Position numbers and translations under genes: made by a program. A stretch of DNA of 64,000 bases from Sepioteuthis lessoniana. Lineage: Eukaryota; Mollusca; Cephalopoda; Myopsida; Loliginidae. The stretch lies in the NCBI GenBank assembly GCA_963585895.1, contig OY757939.1, forward strand, positions 30,454,809 to 30,518,808. Direction: 5' to 3'. Below, one piece after another: positions 32,452 to 41,943 of this stretch (the stretch's first letter is position 1; each line of letters starts with the position of its first letter). The notes under the pieces were generated by a model, which saw nothing but the letters and a program-made list of their open reading frames with translations, did no database searches and was not told the DNA's origin.

Positions 32452-32727
32452 TTGACATTTAATCAAACAGAGAAATCATGTTGGACGATTGAGCAGATCT
32501 TTCGTGTGAAGACATATTACACCTCCCCAGATTTCTTCCTCTGGGGGTTCCTTAAGGACTGCATCTACCAGGGTCACCCTTGCACCCTTGCCGCATTAAA
32601 GACAGCCATCACTGTGAAGATTCAAGTGATCACCCTGCAGGAATATGCATACGCAATCAACAACTTTGTACACCACCTTCAACTGGACCGCGAATATCTG
32701 GAGCTTGTACTCAGCGGCTCTTTTTGA
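32452..32727 (+). pseudogene. Internally deleted mariner/IS630-like transposase
   Basis: A 91-codon open frame. The N-terminal ~22 residues (MTFNQTEKSCWTIEQIFRV) look like the start of a transposase helix-turn-helix. They are joined directly to SPDFFLWGFLKDCIYQG, normally near the end of the catalytic domain (family form SPDLTPCDFFLWGxxKDxVY), and then to the C-terminal LAALKTAITVKI...LELVL segment. About 200 residues of the DDE core are therefore missing while the frame stays open. Such internally deleted copies are typical of MITE-forming lineages. A GTGAAACACGCTGTACACTC stretch at about 32.83 kb could hold one terminal repeat, but I did not find its partner. Confidence 0.7.
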
Positions 32728-32989
32728 TATTTTTGTTGAGGTTTGAGACTAAATGGGTTGCAGATCCTAAAATGTTATCATTTTATCTTTTCATTTCTTT
32801 ATCATTTTGATCTTTTTGTTTTAAAAATTGTGAAACACGCTGTACACTCATATATACATAAATACTGGGCATGTTGTAGTAGTACATACTAATTAGGAAA
32901 AAATTGTGCTACATAGTGTAATCATTCGAGCAGAATGTATATCATTAAAATTCTCATTATGCTTTCATATATGTAATTGTAAACCAGTA
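32728..32989. other. AT-rich intergenic DNA
   Basis: Nothing beyond the possible terminal repeat noted for the transposase remnant. Confidence 0.5.
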
Positions 32990-33220
32990 AAAATGGACTC
33001 GGATTGGTAATGCCGGTTAGGGTACGATCTATGGGTCAAGTAGAAATGTTCAATAATTTTCTAAGGCTTATAAGTTGTTATTTGAAATCATACAACTGTG
33101 TGCAAATTATTTATATTACATAGGAATACTTGATAAATAGAATTATTAGTCTTTGATAGAAATACTTGTAACCATTTAATTGTGTGCAAAAAAGTTACCT
33201 AAAATCTATTGGCTTAGAAA

Positions 33221-33264
<44 letters not shown>

Positions 33265-33302
33265 CCCACAAGAGTTTATATGCCGTTAAAACAACCAACC
33301 GA
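32990..33302 (+). repeat. Family A repeat, tail half, with (AT)n expansion
   Basis: CGATCTATGGGTCAAGTAGA, CATACAACTGTGTGCAAATT and the tail ATGCCGTTAAAACAACCAAC are present. An (AT)n of about 22 units (33217-33262) sits inside, next to the stem-loop. Confidence 0.8.
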
Positions 33303-33545
33303 CTTGCAAAAGGACACATTAGAGCGAGACTTTTATTAGAGCAATACATGTAAAATGCCCTTAGAGAATGCAGCAATTTCCAGTCAAATTTGAAACTGAA
33401 TGATAATTTTGTGGGTGTCTGTATTCAAACAGAAAATGAATTTTTAATCCTCCAAATTATTGATATAACAGAGATAACTATGAAGTTAAAATTCTTCATT
33501 CCTTCCCAAATAGAATTATTATTATCATCATGAACTAGTTTTACC
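33303..33545 (+). repeat. Paralogue of 29.70-29.89 kb
   Basis: Shares CAGTCAAATTTGAAACTGAA / CAGTACAATTTGCAAATGAA, TAATTTTGTGGG and ATTATCATCATGAA / AATATCATCATGGG with 29.70-30.17 kb, minus the SINE B. Both copies follow a plus-oriented family A, so a composite unit was duplicated. Confidence 0.7.
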
Positions 33546-33901
33546 TCAGTATCCCAACCACGTTCTATGATAATGTTATATACATATACTGCAATAAAAA
33601 AGCCTTCATCATATGATCAGACATGGTTTCAGTGTCAAAACATTATTACTCCTAACCCAAAAATTACCCTTAAAATACCACCAGAGTTTTTTTCGTAACA
33701 TGGGAATGCCAAATCAAGACGCAGCCAGTTCGTGTAATCTTTTGTGGTATTCACTACTTTCCAAAAACGAAATGTTAATTCAATGATGTGAAATTCGAAT
33801 TAACATTAATTAGATGACTTGTTAATACACATGGAACGGGAACAAGAACAAAATTTCCAAAAAAATTAAAGTGCAAATTCAGGGAGAAGGTCTTAATACG
33901 A

Positions 33902-33949
<48 letters not shown>

Positions 33950-34417
33950 AAGAGAGAAAGAGAGAGTAGATGATTTGTTTACTTCTGACTATAAAACAGA
34001 CCAAGCAATTCCATATTTTGTATTGTGATTATTTTTTGTATTCTCATAATGCATTGCTTTGAATTCGTGATTAGAACAGTTTCAATGCTCAGTGCGTGTC
34101 TGTGGCAAAGATGTTAACCAAATAATTCACCAACAGGTTTTTTCTGGAAGTACAAATATACATTGTGGAATTTCTTCAAATTTTTCCAGTTTTTGTCAGA
34201 ATTCAATTCCTATGTCAGGTATTGCAAAAAACTTCATATACCCTAAGAGAAAAATAACAAACTTAAAGCTATGCTCCTCACTCCAGATTGTCCTCCAGAA
34301 CAACAGTCGTGTATCTAGTTACCTTGTGTTCATCTACTTTCACATATTCTGTTACAGATTGCAGAGGCAGAGACTGTGACAGTTCTCTTCTATGCCTTCG
34401 ATATGGATAGACTGTTT
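33546..34417. other. AT-rich intergenic DNA
   Basis: Contains (AT)n(GT)n(GA)n at 33902-33967. A 95-codon frame at 34092-34379 has no recognisable domain. Nothing else seen. Confidence 0.5.
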
Positions 34418-34530
34418 TATTTAGCCTCGTTATGGTAAGCAGTCTAGAAGAAATTCTAGAGGATTACTCTGCTGAAAAATTGACCTTGTGTCATATCCGA
34501 CCCATAGCGGAGAGGGTTGGGTAAATGTTT
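34418..34530 (+). repeat. tRNA-derived SINE C, 3' part
   Basis: AAATTGACCTTGTGTCATAT and CGGAGAGGGTTGGGTAAAT match the SINE C tail; the tRNA head is absent. Confidence 0.7.
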
Positions 34531-34547
34531 TGTTGCAAGTGGGCACC

Positions 34548-34680
34548 ACATATTGTGTAGTTATCAAGTTATGGTAACAGACTCTTGATGAGATTGATTC
34601 TCACACGGTGCTCCATATTACGGGCCTTGTGCCAAACTAAGCTTAGTAAAGTTCAGTGGAAGAACATCGCAAGAACGGAT
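34548..34680 (+). repeat. tRNA-derived SINE related to F
   Basis: GTGTAGTTATCAAGTTATGG (box A region), GAGATTGATTCTCACACGG (box B-like), then GGGCCTTGTGCCAAACTAAG and CTTAGTAAAGT, parallel to the SINE F body. Confidence 0.6.
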
Positions 34681-34799
34681 TAACAAGTTAGGATCAATTG
34701 ATACAAAATATTTTCAAAGCAAAAAACTGCAATCATTGCAATCATCTTGGATTAAGTAAATAGATTTTCGCTAAATTACTAGAAAGTTACTTAATACAG

Positions 34800-34875
34800 C
34801 AGACATCTGAAGAAGGCCACAGAGTATAACGGTCAAACATTGTGACAATAATATCAACCAAACCAAGGACACTTA
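34800..34875 (+). repeat. Hammerhead-like, Penelope-type tail motif
   Basis: CTGAAGAAGGCCACAGAG ... GGTCAAACATTGTGACAATA. The spacing matches similar tails at 44.13-44.21 and 46.42-46.49 kb, but GAAAC reads CAAAC, so the core is broken. Confidence 0.45.
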
Positions 34876-35454
34876 TCAAAGTCAATTTGTTGAAATTGTT
34901 TAATTATTATAGTGTTGCCAATAACTACTATATTGTCTAATGAGGATTTTAAGAATCCTTGTTAGGTACGAACAAAAACATGCACCTATTCAGGCTCAAA
35001 AAAATTTGCCGATTTTTAAAAATTCATAAAAAATTGGCTCATTAATAAATTTTTTGTAATTAAGATTAAGTTTATTTTAAAGAGTTTTCATTCAAATTTT
35101 TTATGTTAACATATCTTAAATGACAACCACTTATCATTAATTGATTTAAATAATCTTGTTGAGCAAAAGTATAAGCTTTACAATTTTAAAAGATAATTCA
35201 TTGGGTAAATATATTGTGTTTGTCGTTGTTAAAATAAGATGGCGCTTTTTAAACAAAAACTTTACCTTCAGGGACTTTAAAAATGAAAAAGATTAGAGTA
35301 AATATTGCTTTTATCAATTCAATTTTTCATTAAAAAACATTTTTAGTAGGAATATAGTCAGAAAAAAAAAGGAAAAAAGAAACAAATTTACGTTAATTTA
35401 TTTTTTAAAGGATTTGTCAAATTGATAATTTTTAAAAAATCGTATATATTTACC
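34876..35454. other. AT-rich intergenic DNA
   Basis: Nothing recognised. Confidence 0.5.
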
Positions 35455-35640
35455 CAACCCCTCCCCTACAACATGATGTGTGACACGATGTCAATTTTTA
35501 AGCAGAGTAAAACTGATTTGAATTCAGAGTTTTTCTTCATCTAGACTAGTTGCCAAATCAAGACTAAAAACCCAGTCTGCCTGAAGAATGAGAATAGACT
35601 GATTCATGTCTTTCGCAAACACTTTTTAAAGGAATTTTCT
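35455..35640 (-). repeat. tRNA-derived SINE C, 3' part
   Basis: GTCAATTTTTAAGCAGAGTA, TTTGAATTCAGAGTTTTTCT and CTAGACTAGTTGCC mirror the copy at 24.24-24.31 kb. Truncated before the tRNA head. Confidence 0.8.
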
Positions 35641-35655
35641 CTTGTGAATTGAATT

Positions 35656-35860
35656 ACCATGACCAGAAAATCCGGCGAATACTTGTACGTGATATATGGA
35701 AACACTGGACAGCTGTTTCGACCTTATTAGGTGTATACCGTGATCTCCCCCACTGGTGATCGAACCAGCGACCCCAGAATGCAGAATCGAAACTCTACCA
35801 CTGAGCCATCACTTCATATCGCACACGAGTGACACCAAATCAACTGGTCATAGAAATTGC
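35656..35860 (-). repeat. tRNA-derived SINE D
   Basis: Minus strand: GGCTCAGTGGTAGAGTTTCG (box A), GCTGGTTCGATCACCAG (box B), GGTCGAAACAGCTGTCC and GCCGGATTTTCTGGTCATG, with GACCAGTTGATTTGGTGTCA upstream. The A and B boxes are better kept than at 32.2 kb. Confidence 0.8.
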
Positions 35861-36046
35861 GCCAGATTTTCTGGTCATGCTAATTCAATTCAAATTATAA
35901 TTCCTTTACTTAAAAAAGAAAATGTACGAATTTTCTCGTTTTGTATAAAATTTTGAATTTTCACCATAATAGTGGACTCTGAAAACTAGAAAAAAATTAC
36001 AAAACATTCCTTAAAACAAACCGTATATGTGGATTTCAAGAAAACC

Positions 36047-36149
36047 AGTTTGGCACACTACCATCAAAGACAATTATTGCTATGTTGTGAGTTCAATCCT
36101 GATGGATGACCCACATTTGTGGCTTTGTGATAAATTTAGTAAATACATT
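36047..36149 (+). repeat. tRNA-like SINE fragment
   Basis: GTGAGTTCAATCCTGATGG (box B) followed by CCACATTTGTGGCTTTGTGA, a truncated relative of the F-type SINEs. Confidence 0.5.
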
Positions 36150-36540
36150 TAATTGATTGTATTTAACGGCATGTCAACCCATTTAGGATTATTTTGTGGC
36201 CGGGGGTCCTACTGAATAGGAATAATTTTCATATATATCTATTTTATCCACAGATGAGACTCTAATAGATCTATTTGACCCATAGATGGGACCCTAACAG
36301 ATTTATTTAACCCACAGAGGGGACCCTAACAGATCTATTTGACCACAGATGGGACCCTAACAGATCTATTTGACCCACAGATGGGACCCTAACAGATCTA
36401 TTTAACCCACTGATGGGATCTTAAGTGTTAGAATGGACTTGGGAGTAATGGTAATGAATGTGTATTCCACACTCCTCAGATCTTCAGAACAGAAGTCTCA
36501 CCATCAGATATAGTTTGGTGTCATACCCAGGATAATTACT
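36150..36540 (-). repeat. Family A repeat with internal VNTR
   Basis: Tail stem-loop ACGGCATGTCAACCCATTTA, then a ~33-bp unit (GACCCACAGATGGGACCCTA plus ACAGATCTATTT) repeated about six times at 36243-36425, then the regular body (AGAACAGAAGTCTCACCATC). Elsewhere in the family this unit occurs once. Confidence 0.9.
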
Positions 36541-36639
36541 TTTAAGGCATTTAACCTTTGTGTAAAGAAGAGATGAGCCAGTCAAACAGTATTACTACTG
36601 TTAATAAGTTTTATCTTCCTTGAGTGACGCTAAATTTTG

Positions 36640-37150
36640 GCGCAAGTATTTCCAATTTAAATATGAAATATATTAAATTAGAAAGACGATCGAAACTAAA
36701 GAACACAAATAAAAAGATTACATTTATCTGAATTCTATTTTTATTCATTTCTTTATAAAATTACACCTTGGGTTGCTTTTAATGCATTTGAGAATAAAAC
36801 ATTAATATTAGAAATCAAGAACACCGAGTAATTATTTATTAAAACCAGTATGCAAATTATCACATCTAGCTCTTCCCATTAATCTCGGTTTTCATTGCTA
36901 AATTTTCCTAATTCAACTAATTTACTAAATTAGTAAAGAATAAGATTACTATGATTTCTTTTTCAGATTTATCGACGGCTATTTGCTCATATTTATTCAA
37001 ATGAAATCAAACAAACAGAATTCAATAATACTAAGTAAATATTTATAAAAAGAAAAAATTATCAAGATCAATATGCAAATCAGCCTTTCTGTTGACTCTG
37101 TATACCGCTATTTGTTTTTATGTATAATTATAGCATTACTATAAACCCCA
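36640..37150 (+). repeat. Long diverged duplicate of 62.05-62.61 kb
   Basis: Shares TTTGAGAATAAAACATTAAT, AGAAATCAAGAACACCGAGT, AATTATTTATTAAAACCAGT, TAGCTCTTCCCATTAATC and AGATTTATCGACGGC with the distant copy, in the same order and followed in both places by family G. Confidence 0.8.
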
Positions 37151-37157
37151 GGGCACC

Positions 37158-37855
37158 GGTCCCGATCATTTTGGTGACAAATTGATTTCAGACTGGACCT
37201 CTCCAGGTGCTGGGTAGCACTTTGGCCGGCCGTGTTATCGGGACGCGGTTCGGGCAGAGTGTGTCTCGGTGCCTGGGGATTTCCTACGGCCTCAGGGGGC
37301 CTTCCCCCCAGGCTTTTACTCCCTTCGGGGAGGTTTGGTTTATCGCCCGGCGCCTGAGGCGCCCCTAATAAGGGGAATGCCGACGGGGCCGTAGGCATTT
37401 TTGGGAACTCCGGGCGCGTGTGGGCTACGGCCCTGCGCCCGGTCCCACCTAAAAAAAGGCCTTGTGCCATACTTGCCCGTAAGGTGGGGCGGCCAACAAA
37501 TATCCCGGTCCCGATCATTTTGGTGACAAATTGATTTCGGACTGGACCTCTCCAGGTGCTGGGTAGCACTTTGGCCGGCCGTGTTATCGGGACACGGTTC
37601 GGGCGGAGTGTGTCTCGGTGCCTGGGGATTTCCTACGGCCTCAGGGGGCCTTCCCCCCAGGCTATTACTCCCTTCGGGGAGGTTGGGTTCATCGCCCGGC
37701 GCCTGAGGCGCCCCTAATAAGGGGAATGCCGACGGGGCCGTAGGCATTTTTGGGAAATGCCGGGCGCGTGCGGGCTACGGCCCTGCGCCCGGACCCACCA
37801 TAAAAAAGGCCTTGTGCAACACTTGCCCGTAAGGTGGGGCGGTCAACAAATACAC
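37158..37855 (+). repeat. Family G tandem duplication, 2 x 349 bp
   Basis: Two near-identical GC-rich units start GGTCCCGATCATTTTGGTGA at 37158 and 37507 (period 349). Each holds a ~120-bp leader (GGACCTCTCCAGGTGCTGGG, GGCCGGCCGTGTTATCGGGA) absent from other copies, then the family G core (GGCGCCTGAGGCGCCCC, GGGCGCGTG, GGCCTTGTGCCATACTTGCC) ending in GGCCAACAAATA. Minus-strand frames of 135-153 codons read across the units and give the same peptide in both. I treat these as by-products of a non-coding GC-rich repeat, because stops occur in the other copies and the sequence is mostly inverted repeats. Confidence 0.9.
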
Positions 37856-38285
37856 CAGGCCCGTCCTTTGCGTAGGACACCCCGAAGCCGGTTCTGGACT
37901 TCGGTCCGGAGCGTGGCTCTGCAAAAGGAACAATGGTAGACTTGGGGCCTTTTAGGCACCTAGTTTCGACTAGGCTACCCTCGGGTGGGTGAGCTGCACT
38001 TTTGTCTCCTTTGTCAGCCATGTATGGCACTAGACCGAGCGTCTAGTTTAAGCCGTAAACTGGCATACGTGCCCGGACCCACATTTGGGTTCGTGAAACT
38101 GCTTGCTTCATCAGCCTCACATTGCACTAAGTGGGCCGATGGGCAGCACAGACAAGCAGGGTTCGAGTCTCGGCTCGTTCCCGACCTCCCCTCCCCTTTA
38201 TCCCCACTTTAATCGGCCTTCGGGCTTTTGACTTTGTGTCAAGTCGTGTCTGGTGGGAGGCAGCGACAAATATCAGGCCCTACAG
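37856..38285 (+). repeat. Hairpin-rich segment with tRNA-like head
   Basis: Continues family G in composition but differs in sequence. Perfect short fold-backs include CCTAG/CTAGG at 37959-37974, GCCATGTATGGC at 38017-38028, CTAGAC/GTCTAG at 38030-38046 and TTGAC/GTCAA at 38228-38242. A tRNA-like part at 38.12-38.19 kb has GGCCGATGGGCAGC and GGGTTCGAGTCTCGG (a good box B). It ends CGACAAATATC like family G. Possibly a related tRNA-derived element. Confidence 0.6.
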
Positions 38286-38289
38286 GGCA

Positions 38290-38480
38290 CCTCAGGTAGT
38301 GTAATGGTTAGCAAGCTAAACTAGCAAATCTTCACGAATGAGTCCGAATCTCATTGGGTGCCTCATTCATTCGGCCTTGGGATGTTGATGTTAGTGGTGA
38401 CGTAACTTCGGTTACAGACAGACACAGAATCTCCACTATTAAAGCTATAGTGTTGTTTTCAACATCGGTGATCTCTTAAT
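38290..38480 (+). repeat. tRNA-derived SINE F
   Basis: Box A GTAGTGTAATGGTTAGCAAG, box B-like GAGTCCGAATCTCATTGGG, then GCCTCATTCATTCGGCCTTG, GGTGACGTAACTTCGGTTAC and AGACAGACACAGAATCTCC. The head matches the minus-strand copies at 46.6 and 56.9 kb. Confidence 0.8.
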
Positions 38481-38531
38481 TAGAGAATAGAAAAAGTGGG
38501 ATGAACAAAAATTTTAGCTTTGTTACACAAT

Positions 38532-38614
<83 letters not shown>

Positions 38615-39419
38615 ACCTTTCATGTGCGATAGTAATCAGCAGGGTTTTTCTTAATGTAATTATGATTACTAAAATAGTAACCCACATACTTCAAAGGCCC
38701 ATCCCCTAAAAAGAACAACAACCCACGCACAAATTTCTTTGAGTAAAACATTTCATTGTAGAACTGTCCAATCTAATCTACCCCCAACGTTCATGAATAA
38801 GAATGAAACCTTTTGTTAATATTCAAATTCTGAGAATAATCTAAAGTCGCCTTTTTACCATTCTTTTTACCATTCTTCTCCATAAATCAGGTATGAGCAA
38901 AGCGGCATAAGTTGACCCTATTTGACAGGTGGAGAAAATATGAAGTATATGGATAGGAGAAAAATCTTATTCTATCAAACCCCGCCCTTAATTCATAAGA
39001 GTTGATTAAAGTTACTGAGAAAAAAAGGGACAGAAGTTTTTATAGTAAGTTTTGCGATAAACTATTGTTAAAAAGAGCCTGTTTTTTATGTAAGTAAAAT
39101 GTAAGACTTTTAATGGAATTTTTTCTATTTTCAGAACCCAAACGTAATAAAATAGCTACGGTTGAAATTGAAAATGTCATCGAGGAAGAAATGTTTTTAA
39201 CTTAATGAAAAAATAAAAAAACAAAATAATAGAAATAAGACAAAATGGGATGCAAAAAACAGATTTTTGATTTCTTAAATATTGAAAACGTACTGACATC
39301 CTTTTTCCACTGTGAAGAGTATTAGTATTAGCCAATACTTAAAAAAAATTGATTCTACTAAAAAAAAAAAAGAGTTCTGGTCGTCTAAAAACTGGTACCA
39401 ACAGATAACCAATGAATAA
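38481..39419. other. Intergenic DNA with long compound microsatellite
   Basis: (TC)n(TA)n(TG)n at 38530-38612. The rest is AT-rich. The outer part of the Tc1-like element should lie toward the right end, but I cannot place its terminal repeat. Confidence 0.6.
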
Positions 39420-40240
39420 AATTTCCTGCTGCCAAAAGCAAAAAGAAAATCCAGACAAACTTGACTAAAGTGTTCAAAACTAGTGATGGGAAGATGCTGT
39501 CTCGAAAATCGTTCACAAGAAAATGGAATTATGTTAAAAACATCTGCTAAGAAGCTTTTGTTATCAAAAATGAATATCAATGACGGATTTCATTTTGCAG
39601 TAGAATATAGTAATTTTAATACAAAGTCGTTTGAAAGCATATGATCAGATGAGTCAAGATTTTGCCTTTACAGTGATTTTCCGGGACGTTGTCTTAAAAT
39701 ATAAGGTGAAAAATTATAGCCAGAATGTCTGAAAATGATCAAACAGGGAAATGGTGAAATAATGGTATGGGGGGAAATTCTTGTCTTCTGGAGTTAGTGA
39801 CAAGCATATCAAAGCTAAAGAATACATCAATTTTCATAAGAAAGGGTTTCTACCATTTATTGTTCTCTTCGGTAAATCGGGTAGATATCATTTTCCAACA
39901 TAACACTTATCTGTATACTGATAAATTGACAAAAACGTGGCTTTCTGAAAATGTTATGGCCGAGACAAAGTCCAAACTTAAATCCAGTTGAAAATATTTG
40001 GACTATACTAAAACGAAAGTTGTCAAGTAAGATTTTTTTCTAATAAATATACGGTGTGGAAAGTAATTAAGAATGTGTGGGAAAACATTTCTCTGGAATA
40101 CTGTAAGAAACTGATAAACAACGAGTCTAAAAGGACTGCTTTGTTAAAAAAATTCATATCTACATATCAAATGTTTTGTTTTGAATTTTTTCTCACTCTA
40201 CTAAACTATATATATGACCCTGGTTGTTTTATTTTATTTT
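39420..40240 (+). pseudogene. Tc1-like DNA transposon, decayed transposase
   Basis: In shifting plus-strand frames I read, in order, a SRK(L)N-like helix near 39.5 kb, SDESRF (first catalytic Asp) at about 39.65 kb, MVWG at 39.76 kb, an HN(D)T-region with the second Asp eroded at about 39.9 kb, and NPVENIW with the third acidic residue at about 39.98 kb. This is the DDE domain of Tc1/mariner transposases. Stops and indels are frequent and only 39767-39991 is open for long. The N-terminal DNA-binding domain and both TIRs were not identified. Confidence 0.75.
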
Positions 40241-40302
40241 TTACCCACCAGTGTATATCCAGTGATCCTCTTTATCCGCGGCTTAAGTTAGCCGTGATCT
40301 AT

Positions 40303-40735
40303 GTTTGGTTTGGTTTAATTTGTTTAATATCATAACAACACTTTATGGGTTATTTAATGCTGAAATTTGATTTCTAAATGTTTAATTGTTATAATCATAT
40401 TTTCTTTTAATTGCATTTTTTGTCTATGATTTTTTGTTTGCGCACTTTTTATGATATCCAGTAAGTTTATGTTAAAAAAAAAACTATTCTGATTTAATAA
40501 TAATCAATTGTTTGCACACAGTTTTATGGTATCAAATATTCTTCATCCAAATATTTAAAAAAAAATCTATTTGTGACTTATATATAAAACCCTTACAGGT
40601 ACTACCACTCCGGTTCAGAATGCCAACAAAGAGTATTGGCAATGAAGGTGTACTCCACACGTTCCAGTGCCCTAGAACCGAAGCCTCACCTTCAGAAAGA
40701 GAGTTTAGTGTAATGTCCAGGACACTTAGCTGGGA
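40303..40735 (-). repeat. Family A repeat
   Basis: GGTTTGGTTTAATTTGTTTA tail run, TTATGGGTTATTTAATGCTG stem-loop, GGTACTACCACTCCGGTTCA and CCGAAGCCTCACCTTCAGAA body, ending at GTCCAGGACACTTAGCTGGG. Confidence 0.85.
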
Positions 40736-41273
40736 TCAAATTCAGAAATAGACTATTCATCAGTTTGTAATTGTGGAGTTCGTCTTTTGTAAAGAGCAGA
40801 GAACTCATTAAAACTGACCCCATGGATTAAAAATGCATCTTGTATTTCGAATTTGTACTGTTCTTTGCATCTTCATTTATGTTCACTTTAATTTCAAGGC
40901 AATTCTGTAACAGACATAATTTGTTTATTGGTAGTATAACACAGTACATGAAAAACCACATGTTGCAAACAAGTAGTTTCACGCTTTTGCGAAAATCATA
41001 CAATACTACATTCTCAAGAATTACAGTAGATGGAAAGCACAGTATAAAAGATAAGAATCAGATTTATATAAAAGAAGTTTTAAGATGTCTTTATAGTATA
41101 ACCAGTTTTGCTTATGATGTACGAAAACCCTTAAAACTCCTTAAATTTCATTTAGAAATGGTGCGTATATATATATATATATATATATAATGTTAAAAAG
41201 CATGCTGATGAAATCAAATGTCATCACTAAGAGTTTCACGTAGTCTGATGATATATATATATATATATATATA

Positions 41274-41306
<33 letters not shown>

Positions 41307-41831
41307 GTGTTGTAACAAGCGTAATAGAGATCTATATTCATATGTCGTTGTTTGGTTATGTCTGTGTATGTGTGCAAACTATTTAAAACCCAACAATCAC
41401 TAGTATCGATAAACCGTAGAAAGCAAAAAGTTTTCTACGAAAAGTTATTTATAGAAAACTTGTTTGGTTTAATCAACCAGAATATAACACCATATATTTT
41501 AAGAGTTCGGTCTCTCATGAACTAAAAAAATATTTGATTGTTGTTTTGATATTTAAAAAATACATTTTTACTAACTTTATAAGATTTTTTAATGCATTTT
41601 TAAAGCATTTCTCCGAGGCAGAAAGGGCGGGAGTTCTAATCTCACCAGGAATTTAATCTTTATTCTTGTTTCTGATTTCCTCTGTTATTTGCAGTCGTAG
41701 ATATGGTGAACAGAGTGTATTGCGAGAAAAATAATTGAAATTAAGGCGGCAAAGAATAATACGAGTCAGAATTATTAATGACAATGATTCTGTAAACTTG
41801 ATCAAAGAAATGAAAATATAAAATAATTACT
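40736..41831. other. AT-rich intergenic DNA with microsatellites
   Basis: (TA)n at 41165-41189 and (AT)n(GT)n at 41250-41306. A 116-codon frame at 40840-41190 ends in the TA repeat (YIYIYI) and shows no domain, so I do not call it. Confidence 0.6.
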
Positions 41832-41943
41832 TTTTTATCATTAAGGGTTTTCGGACTATTGTCTTCATCTTTATTGTTATTTCCACAACGTTTCGGCCAT
41901 TGTCAACATCAGTAAGCGACAGTTAACAACTCCGGAAAAATCA

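Noticed and set aside
37108-38030. Minus-strand ORFs of 113-153 codons with similar P/G-rich peptides
   Set aside because: They translate tandem copies of a GC-rich, hairpin-dense repeat. The other family G copies break the frame.
40840-41190. A 116-codon plus-strand ORF
   Set aside because: No domain, AT-driven composition, and it ends inside a TA microsatellite.
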